A stretch of DNA of 64,000 nt from positions 372,001 through 436,000 of the forward strand of contig MPDB01000001.1 of assembly GCA_001874155.1 (NCBI GenBank). Reading direction: 5' to 3'. The notes under the pieces were generated by a model. It did not search any database. It saw nothing but the letters and a program-made list of their open reading frames with translations, and was not told the origin of the DNA. This DNA comes from Vibrio sp. MedPE-SWchi. Lineage in GTDB: Bacteria; Pseudomonadota; Gammaproteobacteria; Enterobacterales; Vibrionaceae. Shown here piece after piece: positions 11,241 through 19,790 of this stretch. The position numbers were made by a program, and so were the translations under genes. How positions within the stretch are numbered: the first letter of the stretch is position 1; the number at the start of each line of letters is the position of its first letter.

Positions 11241-12722
11241 ATGAGCGCATTTCAACAACTTGTAGAACATTCAAAAACCATCTCGCACTTTAATCATCTT
11301 GCCGCCATCTGTGGCTGGGATGCCGCTTCTATGATGCCGTCTGGTGGTAATCAGGCTCGTTCTGAGGCAATGGCGCAGCTGTCTGTTCATATTCATGGGC
11401 TGTTAACTCAACCTCAATTAGCTGAATGGTTTCAACAAGCAGAATCTGAGTCTCTATCCACAAACGACAAATCTTCCCTTCGTGAACTTAAACGCCAATG
11501 GCAGCAAGCGAACGTGTTACCAGAAGCTTTGGTACAAGCGAAATCACTCGCGGGTTCAAAATGTGAACATGCGTGGCGAAGCCAACGCGGAAACAACGAC
11601 TGGCAAGGTTTTGAAAAGAACTGGGCTGAAGTGGTGGCGTTATCGCAAGAAGAAGCGCAAATAAGAGCCGAGGCGACGGGGCTTTCCCCTTACGATGCTA
11701 TGCTCGATATCTACGAACCTGGCACGACTTCGGAATCACTTGATGTGCTTTTTGCCGATGTAAAAACATGGCTGCCTACATTAATCGATGACGTGATCGA
11801 CAAACAAGAATCCGAGGCATTCATTAATCCAGAAGGCCAATTCGAAACAAGCCAGCAAAAATCGCTTGGCTTAGAAGTGATGAAGCTACTGCAGTTCGAT
11901 TTCGAACACGGCAGGCTAGATGAAAGTGTTCACCCATTCTGCGGCGGCGTGCCCTCAGATGTGAGAATAACGACCAGGTATGACGAATCAGAATTCGTTC
12001 AGTCTTTAATGGGAATTGTTCATGAAACAGGGCATGCGCGTTACGAGCAAGGATTGCCTAAATCATTAGCGGGGCTACCAGCGGGTGAAGCGCGATCGAT
12101 GGGCATACATGAGTCTCAGTCGCTCTTTTTTGAGATGCAAGTTGGCCGTAGCGATGCCTTTATTCAGCACCTTTCCTCACTAGCGGGTCAGCAATTTACC
12201 GCCCACAACCCAGCTCTCTTTGTTTTTGATAACTTTCAGAAACTCTACACTCGCGTGAAAAAAGATTTTATACGCGTTGATGCGGATGAGCTTACCTATC
12301 CTGCTCACGTGATACTTCGCTATGAGATTGAACGTGATTTAATCAATGGGAAAATTAAACACACCGATGTGCCAGAACTTTGGAACCAAAAAATGCAGCA
12401 GTACCTAGGTTTAAATACCGAGGGCAACTTTAAAAATGGTTGTATGCAAGACATTCATTGGACCGATGGTGCATTTGGGTATTTCCCTTCTTACACACTG
12501 GGCGCAATGTACGCAGCGCAGTTTATGGCCGCGATGAAACAAACGGTTGATGTTGAGGGGGCAATACACTCTGGTGACTTAACCCCTATTTTCACTTGGT
12601 TGAGCGACAATATTTGGAGCAAAGGAAGCCTACTCTCCACCAACGATCTCGTGAAGCAAGCAACAGGGGATATTTTGAATGCACAGTTCTTCCAAGATCA
12701 TTTGAAAGCTCGCTATTTGTAG
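11241..12722 (+). CDS. M32 family carboxypeptidase (Taq-like)
   Basis: HETGHARYEQGL zinc motif and ESQSLFFE motif. Confidence 0.95.
   Translation: MSAFQQLVEHSKTISHFNHLAAICGWDAASMMPSGGNQARSEAMAQLSVHIHGLLTQPQLAEWFQQAESESLSTNDKSSLRELKRQWQQANVLPEALVQAKSLAGSKCEHAWRSQRGNNDWQGFEKNWAEVVALSQEEAQIRAEATGLSPYDAMLDIYEPGTTSESLDVLFADVKTWLPTLIDDVIDKQESEAFINPEGQFETSQQKSLGLEVMKLLQFDFEHGRLDESVHPFCGGVPSDVRITTRYDESEFVQSLMGIVHETGHARYEQGLPKSLAGLPAGEARSMGIHESQSLFFEMQVGRSDAFIQHLSSLAGQQFTAHNPALFVFDNFQKLYTRVKKDFIRVDADELTYPAHVILRYEIERDLINGKIKHTDVPELWNQKMQQYLGLNTEGNFKNGCMQDIHWTDGAFGYFPSYTLGAMYAAQFMAAMKQTVDVEGAIHSGDLTPIFTWLSDNIWSKGSLLSTNDLVKQATGDILNAQFFQDHLKARYL
12522..12722 (+). repeat. Direct repeat copy 1 (3' end of the intact M32 carboxypeptidase)
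   Basis: 201 bp matching 18688-18888 with about 12 mismatches counted by eye. Confidence 0.95.
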
Positions 12723-12740
12723 GTGAAACCCAACTAACTT

Positions 12741-12776
12741 GACCAGGTATAGTGTTTATTTATACCTGGTCTTTTT
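12741..12776 (+). terminator. Intrinsic terminator downstream of the intact carboxypeptidase
   Basis: GACCAGGTATA...TATACCTGGTCTTTTT. Confidence 0.85.
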
Positions 12777-12849
12777 AATATGCTGTAAACCCGAGAAATT
12801 CACTATTATTTGACACAACAATATTCAATAGTATTTAGTCCATACTAAA

Positions 12850-13658
12850 TCAATCAAAATAACTCGTTTTAATACTGCCTTCTCCAAAAATTCCATTATC
12901 AGCTGGGTATTTGCCATCTAGCTTAGGGATAGGAATAGAAAATGAAGGATTAACAACCTGTCCGTTGGCTAAGACCGCAGTTGGCGTTCCAGCACCAATA
13001 CCCATAGTTTGAGCTAAGAAAGAAACGGATTGACGAGCATAAGATTTTGACCACTGGCATTGGCCATTATTATCCGGTAGGTGTCGAGTCTCCCAATATT
13101 TTTTCCAGGCCTGCACTCTATCATTACTGCACATTATTTTTTTCACAACGTTCCATTTATTACTATTAAGGGAGTAAGGCAATATATATTGTGGCGTTAA
13201 ATTCAGAGGCTCTAGTTGCCATTGCCTTTTCCTGCTTATAGCAAGCAGGACAATCAACTGCACTGTATAAATACATTTCTTCTTTACCATTACCAAATTT
13301 AACGGTGATCAAGTCTTCTTTCTTTATTTTGAAAAATATTTCATTTCTTAAAGCCAACATTTTCTCTTTATCAAATGTCACTTGATTCACTGGGTTACCC
13401 TGAGCATCAAACTCAAGTGAGCTTACCAGCTTCGGATTCCATAGTATGGTAGAGCCATCTTTTGCCATAAGAGAAATACTTTTTTCGTTGTTGACCTGAA
13501 ACGCATACATACCAGGAACTAGTGTGGAGCCAAAGCCCGTTATTTTCCCATCAAAGAATAGTTGATACTGTGAAATTGCATATTTTTCTTCTTTGCTCAG
13601 CCCTGCATTAACTAAAGGGGTAAACAAGACTAGGACCAATACATATAACCATTTTTTC
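12850..13658 (-). pseudogene. Thioredoxin-fold thiol:disulfide protein (DsbC/DsbG-like), apparently frameshifted
   Basis: Signal peptide and YSAVDCPACYKQEKA in ORF 13166-13693; downstream ...YILPYSLNSNKWNVVKKIMCSND...GTPTAVLANGQVV in overlapping ORF 12850-13296 in another frame. Confidence 0.7.
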
Positions 13659-13713
13659 ATAACTTTTCTCTGTAATTCATTCTTTTGGTTCACATGGATG
13701 CTTGGGGTTCAAA

Positions 13714-13750
13714 ACCTTAGTTCAATAATTCGCTCCTATTGAACTAAGGT
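13714..13750. terminator. Perfect 14-bp-arm hairpin between the lipoprotein and Dsb-like genes
   Basis: ACCTTAGTTCAATA-9 nt-TATTGAACTAAGGT; followed by TTTTG on the minus strand. Confidence 0.55.
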
Positions 13751-13847
13751 GAGTTTAAAAATAACTAACGTCTTAACATCAATGTATTAACTGAAATGCT
13801 TTTTTTAACATCCGAAAACGATAAATACTTGAACTTGGATTTTAAAA

Positions 13848-15188
13848 TCACTTTGTCCATTCTGAATAAATCGCTTCAGCAAGGGCTTTGTGTTCAGTCA
13901 TGAAATAGGGAACGCTTAAATTACTCTCTCTTCCTGCGTTGAAAATAATAAAATCCTCACTCGCAATTGTGGTTCTAGAGATAGTCCAATCATTGCCATC
14001 TAACGCAGAGAGAACAACTAAATCATTACCTTGAATAGTCCAATTTAGTGTTCTCGTTAAACCATTTTCGGTTAGATCCACGGTATTTCCTTGCGCCGAG
14101 AAAGTTAATTCAACATAAGAAGGTCGTACAACCGCGACAGAAGAGTCATCCCAAAAATGGTAATAAGTTTTTCCTCGGTAGTCCGCTTCCACCGCATCTT
14201 GATACGTATTCGTATAGGCATTCTTTACGTCTTTCTTAGTCATAAAGCCTAATTCACCGTAACCTGTCACTAAGATGGTAATATCTTCACTAATATAAAT
14301 GACCTCATCCAAGTTGTCTGAACCAACTTTAAACCCCTTGGTATAATACTGAATGTCCGATGTTCTAGGTGCGTTACTTCCAGCAGTGAATGTCTGCGTT
14401 GCCTCATAAAAATCGACCGCTATTATCCCCTCATCAATAAATTGATATTTATTGGTGTGTACATAATAAAATGTCTCGTCTAAAAAGTGCTCTTTCAAAG
14501 TTTTGGGCATTGCTACAGTAGAAATTGCACCACCACTCCCCACTTTATAAAGCAACTTGTTCAGATCCTTTCCAGCATTCAAATCACTATCAATTTCATT
14601 CTTGATATCTTGCGCAGTGTTTATCAGATCAGAAGAGGAGCTGTCTCCTATCACTTGCGTCAATGCTCTCGCTAGAGCGTGAACTTGAGCCGCAGAATCA
14701 CCATACTCAGACTCGCTCTTTTGATGTACATAATCACCACTAACAACACTACTAGGGAGGTTAAATTGTCCAGCCAGTGCGTCTAGAGAGAGGTTTTCAT
14801 CGAACGCAATCGTTGAAAATGGAGAAACAATGTCAATACCAGGCTGAGCGATAAACTCAAAGCCCTCGGCTAGCCGGCCACCTTTATCGGAATCATAAGT
14901 TTGACCAGCAATAGCTTTAATGATGATTGGGTAATTTTTGTCTGACTCTTCTAAGGTAAACTCACCGTTATCATTCGTTTTGTTTTCCAATAATTCAGTA
15001 CTATCGGCCGCACCATTTCTGTTTCTATCCACATAAATATCCGCATCAATCAAATATCCATCAATCGCCTTATAAGTACTCGTTTGAGATTGAGATTCAA
15101 CTCCTGAATTATCATCATCACTACAACCCCCAAGCACTAATACCGCTGAGATTGCCAAAAATACTCTTGTTCGTTTCATCGTTTCCAT
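13848..15188 (-). CDS. Lipoprotein, hypothetical, island-encoded
   Basis: Lipobox LVLGGCSDDD; DGYLIDADIYVDRNRNG segment typical of secreted surface proteins. Confidence 0.75.
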   Translation of the reverse strand: METMKRTRVFLAISAVLVLGGCSDDDNSGVESQSQTSTYKAIDGYLIDADIYVDRNRNGAADSTELLENKTNDNGEFTLEESDKNYPIIIKAIAGQTYDSDKGGRLAEGFEFIAQPGIDIVSPFSTIAFDENLSLDALAGQFNLPSSVVSGDYVHQKSESEYGDSAAQVHALARALTQVIGDSSSSDLINTAQDIKNEIDSDLNAGKDLNKLLYKVGSGGAISTVAMPKTLKEHFLDETFYYVHTNKYQFIDEGIIAVDFYEATQTFTAGSNAPRTSDIQYYTKGFKVGSDNLDEVIYISEDITILVTGYGELGFMTKKDVKNAYTNTYQDAVEADYRGKTYYHFWDDSSVAVVRPSYVELTFSAQGNTVDLTENGLTRTLNWTIQGNDLVVLSALDGNDWTISRTTIASEDFIIFNAGRESNLSVPYFMTEHKALAEAIYSEWTK

Positions 15189-15319
15189 TCCTATAACGGT
15201 TCCTCTCTCCTTGATTTGACGAGAGAACTTTGTAAAATCAACGCCAGATTAATGGATACGCACAAAGCCATTCAAGGGACGAATAGCACAATGAAACCCG
15301 TAAATATATTTCGAAATTC

Positions 15320-16645
15320 ATGAAAAAAAATGCAGCCGCTCAAAAGAATAGTACTCAGCTGTTCTACGATTATTTGGATGTTCAAGATAAGAAAGCTTGG
15401 TTATGTGAGCTAAAAAAATCTAACCGGACCGAATACAACAATATTCAACCCCTAATTGCAGCCCATACGGAAAGCGATTTAGCGTTCACCTCGATAGTTG
15501 ATCAACATCTAACTCGGTATATCGACTCGGTTCCCGACGTCAAAGGCCATATCGTAGACAAGTTTAAAATTGGAGAGAAGATAGGCGAAGGTGGTATGAG
15601 TGTGGTTTACCAAGCAGAAAGAGAGAACAAAACTTTCGAACAATCTGTCGCCATAAAGTTTTTTCGGCAATCGTTGCATCGACTGCTTGATAACTCAACG
15701 ATGTTTAATGAAGCTCAAATGCTTGCCCGCCTAAATCACCCTCATATTGTAAAGGTATTTGATGGCGGCACTTATAAAGGCATCAACTACTTAGTCATGG
15801 AACAAGTACGCGGCCAAAACTTAAATGAATTTTTAACAGAGATTGCCTACGATGAAAAACAACGTTTAACTTTATTCATAAAGATTTGTTCGGCGGTAGC
15901 GCATGCTCATCAACACCAAACCGTGCACGCCGACTTAAAACCTGAAAATATTTTGGTAGAGAATGATGGTACGCCGAAGATCATCGACTTCAATATGTTG
16001 CAAAGAGTACAGCAAGATACTGAAGAATCCGCAATCCTCGCAGTAAGCCCGGCATACGCATCACCAGAACAAATTGAAGGTAGATATGTCACAGTTACTA
16101 GTGATATATATGCCTTAGGTAAGATACTTAATAAGCTATTGGGTAGCTCTCCTAACCAAGATCTACAGCTCATTATAAATAAAGCAACTCAAAAAGGTCC
16201 CACTGAGCGTTATCAGTTTGTCGAACTACTCGCAAATGATATCCGTTGCTATTTAAATCACTTTCCAATATCTCTTAACGGCTCATCAACTAAGCAATGT
16301 ACGTTATTCATTAAGCGCCGCCCACTTTTATCCGCTTTATCACTGTTTACCTTATTTTCAACGATTTCCCTGTTTACACTGCTTGCTATTTCAAATCAGA
16401 AACTAGAGAGCGAAAAAGAAACGGTTGAAAAAATGCTACTCGAGCTAACGTCCATTTTCCATTATGAAAGCAGTAATCCAATCGTGACAAAAAACATAAT
16501 TGAAGTGGCAAAAAAACGCTTGTTATCAAACTCTTCGCTACCAGAAGGTATTCGACACAAGCTTCTTTTTAGTGACTTCGTTGAGCCAGAAAAAAAACCA
16601 ATCTCTCTTCTTGATTGTTCACCACAAGATTCATGTAATCAGTAA
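15320..16645 (+). CDS. Membrane-anchored Ser/Thr protein kinase (PknT-like)
   Basis: GEGGMSVVYQAE, VAIKFF, VHADLKPENIL, IDFNM, SPEQIEGRYVTVTSDIYALG; single TM near residue 345. Confidence 0.92.
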   Translation: MKKNAAAQKNSTQLFYDYLDVQDKKAWLCELKKSNRTEYNNIQPLIAAHTESDLAFTSIVDQHLTRYIDSVPDVKGHIVDKFKIGEKIGEGGMSVVYQAERENKTFEQSVAIKFFRQSLHRLLDNSTMFNEAQMLARLNHPHIVKVFDGGTYKGINYLVMEQVRGQNLNEFLTEIAYDEKQRLTLFIKICSAVAHAHQHQTVHADLKPENILVENDGTPKIIDFNMLQRVQQDTEESAILAVSPAYASPEQIEGRYVTVTSDIYALGKILNKLLGSSPNQDLQLIINKATQKGPTERYQFVELLANDIRCYLNHFPISLNGSSTKQCTLFIKRRPLLSALSLFTLFSTISLFTLLAISNQKLESEKETVEKMLLELTSIFHYESSNPIVTKNIIEVAKKRLLSNSSLPEGIRHKLLFSDFVEPEKKPISLLDCSPQDSCNQ

Positions 16646-16660
16646 AGGTATCCCCTACAA

Positions 16661-18094
16661 ATGAAAAAAATATCACTCGTGCTGAGCACTGCCCTATTGC
16701 TCGCCACTAATGTCATTGCATCAACAAGCGTCGGCTACTTTGTCGATGCGCCAATTACCGGTATCCAATATAAAACAAGCTCAGGAGTTCAAGGTGAAAC
16801 GAGTAAAGGGGCATATATATACAATCGTGGAGATTCCGTTGATTTCTATTTAGGAACTGGATCGAACGCCTTTCATCTTGCCGCAGTGTCTGCCGAAGAG
16901 TGGGTTTCACCAAACTCAATGACCGTCAAACCAACACTTACCATTAATATGACTCGTTTGCTCCTCGCAATGAGTGAATTCGACCCTGTAGAAAATGAGC
17001 TTATTGTAGACCAACATAAGCTCAAGCAAGTACATGTTCAAAGCTTTCTAAGTGAGCTTAATCTGTTTGAATTAGACGCTGTAGCTAAGCACTATAGTAT
17101 TGAACTTCCTACAGTTGGCGAAGCTGCTTCACACCTTCAGTCCAGCTATGAGTACATTAAAAATACCTTTACTTCTAAAGACATTGTTTATTCCCCTAAA
17201 GACAAAGAGTTACGCGATATATTGATTAAAACCAGAGACTCAAACAATACACTTTGTTTTTATGACTTATCCAAAACGAGTAGTCCTGAATACATTGGCC
17301 CAATTGGAAAGACCACGTATAAGATTACCGGTAAGGGCATATATGAATACCCTGATTACGGAGATAGATACGGCAGTAAAGACAAGAAAGTAGCAAACTG
17401 TGATATCGATATCAGAGCGCGCAAAAAAAACGAGGAGTTCCATCCTGTTTCTGACTTTAGTGGTTGGTCCGGATTGTTTGCTTGCGCAATTAAAGGGTGT
17501 AGCCGTACAGATCTTAGTGGGTATGTCGTAGAAGATTACAATTCAGGCTCCAGTTATAAATACCGAGCTAATGCCATTTCATTTAATCCGACTACGCAGA
17601 TCTTGCTAAATAAGAAACAAGGCTTAGGTGAACATGAGAAAGTATTTGGTCCAAACAACGAAGAAATAATTTGGTTTACCTTTGCTGCTGATGACATATC
17701 ACCACTATCGTTTGATGGGCAATGGCAAGAGAAAAAGATACATAAAAACAGTACTCAATATCGCTGCCTAAAAATTAAAAATAATGAAGTATGGGCCACA
17801 GATTTTAAAGACAAACGCTGTAGTAAATGGAGTGTTTCTAACTACAACAATGTAAGCAACCAATTTAAAGATATGTGGTGGCTTAACAATCTCAACGAGT
17901 CACTCTATTTTTATCATCTAAACATGCCCGTTATGTGGCAAGACGAACAAGGCACGCAACACTACACGACATGGGAATATCTCCCTGTTAGCAAGAAACT
18001 AAACGATGGGATTGTTTACCGTTATCAACAAATTCTAGACGAGGATACCCAATCACTTCTTACTTCACAGATATCTGAGCTAACTAAGCTATGA
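16661..18094 (+). CDS. Secreted protein, hypothetical, in the kinase-sigma operon
   Basis: Signal peptide; SVGYFVDAPITGIQYKTSSGVQGETSKGAYIY opening; 15 bp after the kinase, 7 bp before the sigma gene. Confidence 0.7.
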   Translation: MKKISLVLSTALLLATNVIASTSVGYFVDAPITGIQYKTSSGVQGETSKGAYIYNRGDSVDFYLGTGSNAFHLAAVSAEEWVSPNSMTVKPTLTINMTRLLLAMSEFDPVENELIVDQHKLKQVHVQSFLSELNLFELDAVAKHYSIELPTVGEAASHLQSSYEYIKNTFTSKDIVYSPKDKELRDILIKTRDSNNTLCFYDLSKTSSPEYIGPIGKTTYKITGKGIYEYPDYGDRYGSKDKKVANCDIDIRARKKNEEFHPVSDFSGWSGLFACAIKGCSRTDLSGYVVEDYNSGSSYKYRANAISFNPTTQILLNKKQGLGEHEKVFGPNNEEIIWFTFAADDISPLSFDGQWQEKKIHKNSTQYRCLKIKNNEVWATDFKDKRCSKWSVSNYNNVSNQFKDMWWLNNLNESLYFYHLNMPVMWQDEQGTQHYTTWEYLPVSKKLNDGIVYRYQQILDEDTQSLLTSQISELTKL

Positions 18095-18101
18095 GGAATA
18101 G

Positions 18102-18659
18102 ATGGACCTAACTGACCTAATCTTAAGGTGGCAAGCAGGCGATAAAGAGGTTGAACAAAAGCTTTATCTTTTTGCCTACGAACACTTAAAAACCATTGCT
18201 CAGAAAGAAAGAGCTCGAAACTCAATTAAATTTGGTGAGCAAAATCAAATATTTAATGAACTCTCGAATAACACCACCGCATTAATAAATGAAGCTTACA
18301 TTAGAATCAGTCAATCAACAGATTCTGATATTCGTAATAGAAAGCAGTTTTATTTGTTAGTGAGCAAGGTCATTCGCCAAATTTTAGTAGACCAATATCG
18401 CTACTTTGGTGCCCTAAAACGCCAAAGTAGCGATGATCCTAGTAAAATTAAAGATATTGAGAATATCTTAGAGCTCAATCAAGTTGTTGACTCGTTTAGT
18501 AAGAAATACCCAGCCCAAGGAGAAGTAATTAAACTGAAGTATTTTCTAGGTCTAAGTGTTAACGAAATCAGTGAGCTTCTATTTAGTAGCGTAAGCAAGA
18601 TTGAAAAAGATATCAGCTTTTCAAAAAGTTGGATTAGACTCCAGTATCAAACACACTGA
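18102..18659 (+). CDS. ECF sigma factor (Sigma70_ECF / ECF43-like)
   Basis: MDLTDLILRWQAGDKEVEQKLY, TTALINEAYIRI, VIKLKYFLGLSVNEISELLFSSVSKIEKDISFSKSWIR. Confidence 0.85.
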   Translation: MDLTDLILRWQAGDKEVEQKLYLFAYEHLKTIAQKERARNSIKFGEQNQIFNELSNNTTALINEAYIRISQSTDSDIRNRKQFYLLVSKVIRQILVDQYRYFGALKRQSSDDPSKIKDIENILELNQVVDSFSKKYPAQGEVIKLKYFLGLSVNEISELLFSSVSKIEKDISFSKSWIRLQYQTH

Positions 18660-18687
18660 CCCGTATTACTTAGACGGACGGTGCAAA

Positions 18688-18888
18688 TTTATGGCCGCTA
18701 TGAAACAAACGGTTGATGTTGAGGGGGCAATACAATCCGGCGACTTAACTCCTATCTTCACTTGGTTGAGCGACAATATCTGGAGCAAAGGAAGCCTACT
18801 CTCCACCAACGTTCTCGTGAAGCAAGCGACAGGGGATACTTTGAATGCACAGTTCTTCCAAGATCACTTGAAAGCTCGCTATTTATAG
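18688..18888 (+). pseudogene. Duplicated 3' fragment of the M32 carboxypeptidase gene (direct repeat copy 2)
   Basis: Encodes FMAAMKQTVDVEGAIQSGDLTPIFTWLSDNIWSKGSLLSTN...KARYL, nearly identical to the C-terminus of 11241-12722. Confidence 0.95.
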
Positions 18889-18925
18889 CGTTCGATAGAC
18901 CAATCAAGCCTTCGCATTCAAATCA

Positions 18926-18951
18926 TGAACCCGCCTATTCGAGCGGGTTCA
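18926..18951 (+). terminator. Intrinsic terminator behind repeat copy 2
   Basis: TGAACCCGC...GCGGGTTCA. Confidence 0.65.
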
Positions 18952-18971
18952 TTTAGTAATGAAATCGTTGC

Positions 18972-19616
18972 TCACCTATCCCCTTTTACAATCGCCCAAC
19001 TCGGTACTTGTAGCCTTTTGCTAATGGCTAAGTAACGTATGGTGATGATCATCGAAATAGACAACATTGCGCTAATATCAGAAAATTCGGGGCACAAAGC
19101 TAAGGTCGTGGCATGCAAAGTACAGCCGAGTGCGACAGGAATTGCGTATAACTCTTTGGACAGCAGCAAGGTCGGCCTTTGGATCAGAACATCTCTAATA
19201 ATACCACCACCAACTGCCGTCATAATACCTAGCATGATAGGGCCAAGTGGAAGTCCAAAACCTAAACGCCATGCTTTTTCAGTTCCTTGAATGGCAAACA
19301 TTGCTATGGCAATCGCATCCACATAAAGGTTCACGGTATGCACTGTATTTTTCTTTAATAGTGGAACAGAGATGAACCCAATCAAACTGCTTAACACGGC
19401 AATCCAAATATAGAATAACTCTTCCGACCAAAATACAGGCACATTGAGCAACACATCACGAGTGCTTCCCCCACCTACCGCGGTGATAACGCCAAGGACA
19501 GCAACCGTAAAAATGTCGGTCTTTTTTTCACTCGCAGCCAATACCGCAGAAAAAGCAAAGGCTGCGGTCCCTAAAATAGAGATGGTATCGATCAATCCCG
19601 CCGTTGTTATAAACAT
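18972..19616 (-). CDS. UPF0126 / TRIC-type membrane protein (YicG-like)
   Basis: Duplicated VLGVITAVGGGSTRDVLL and GIMTAVGGGIIRDVLI. Confidence 0.9.
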   Translation of the reverse strand: MFITTAGLIDTISILGTAAFAFSAVLAASEKKTDIFTVAVLGVITAVGGGSTRDVLLNVPVFWSEELFYIWIAVLSSLIGFISVPLLKKNTVHTVNLYVDAIAIAMFAIQGTEKAWRLGFGLPLGPIMLGIMTAVGGGIIRDVLIQRPTLLLSKELYAIPVALGCTLHATTLALCPEFSDISAMLSISMIITIRYLAISKRLQVPSWAIVKGDR

Positions 19617-19790
19617 TTGATAACCCTTAAAATACCCTGACTTGAGACGCTATTGATACATAAACAACAGATAACGTAGATACTTGAATCAAAGCCATTT
19701 AGCACTTAACCAAAAAAGCAGACCGAGCGTTGTGGCTCTCACGTCTGCTTTCACCGAATATGCAACTCACCTGCGTTGCTTTTTCACACT

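Noticed and set aside
18601-18888. 95-aa ORF joining sigma-factor sequence to carboxypeptidase tail
   Set aside because: Chimeric reading frame: first part is an alternate frame of the ECF gene, second part is the duplicated carboxypeptidase fragment.
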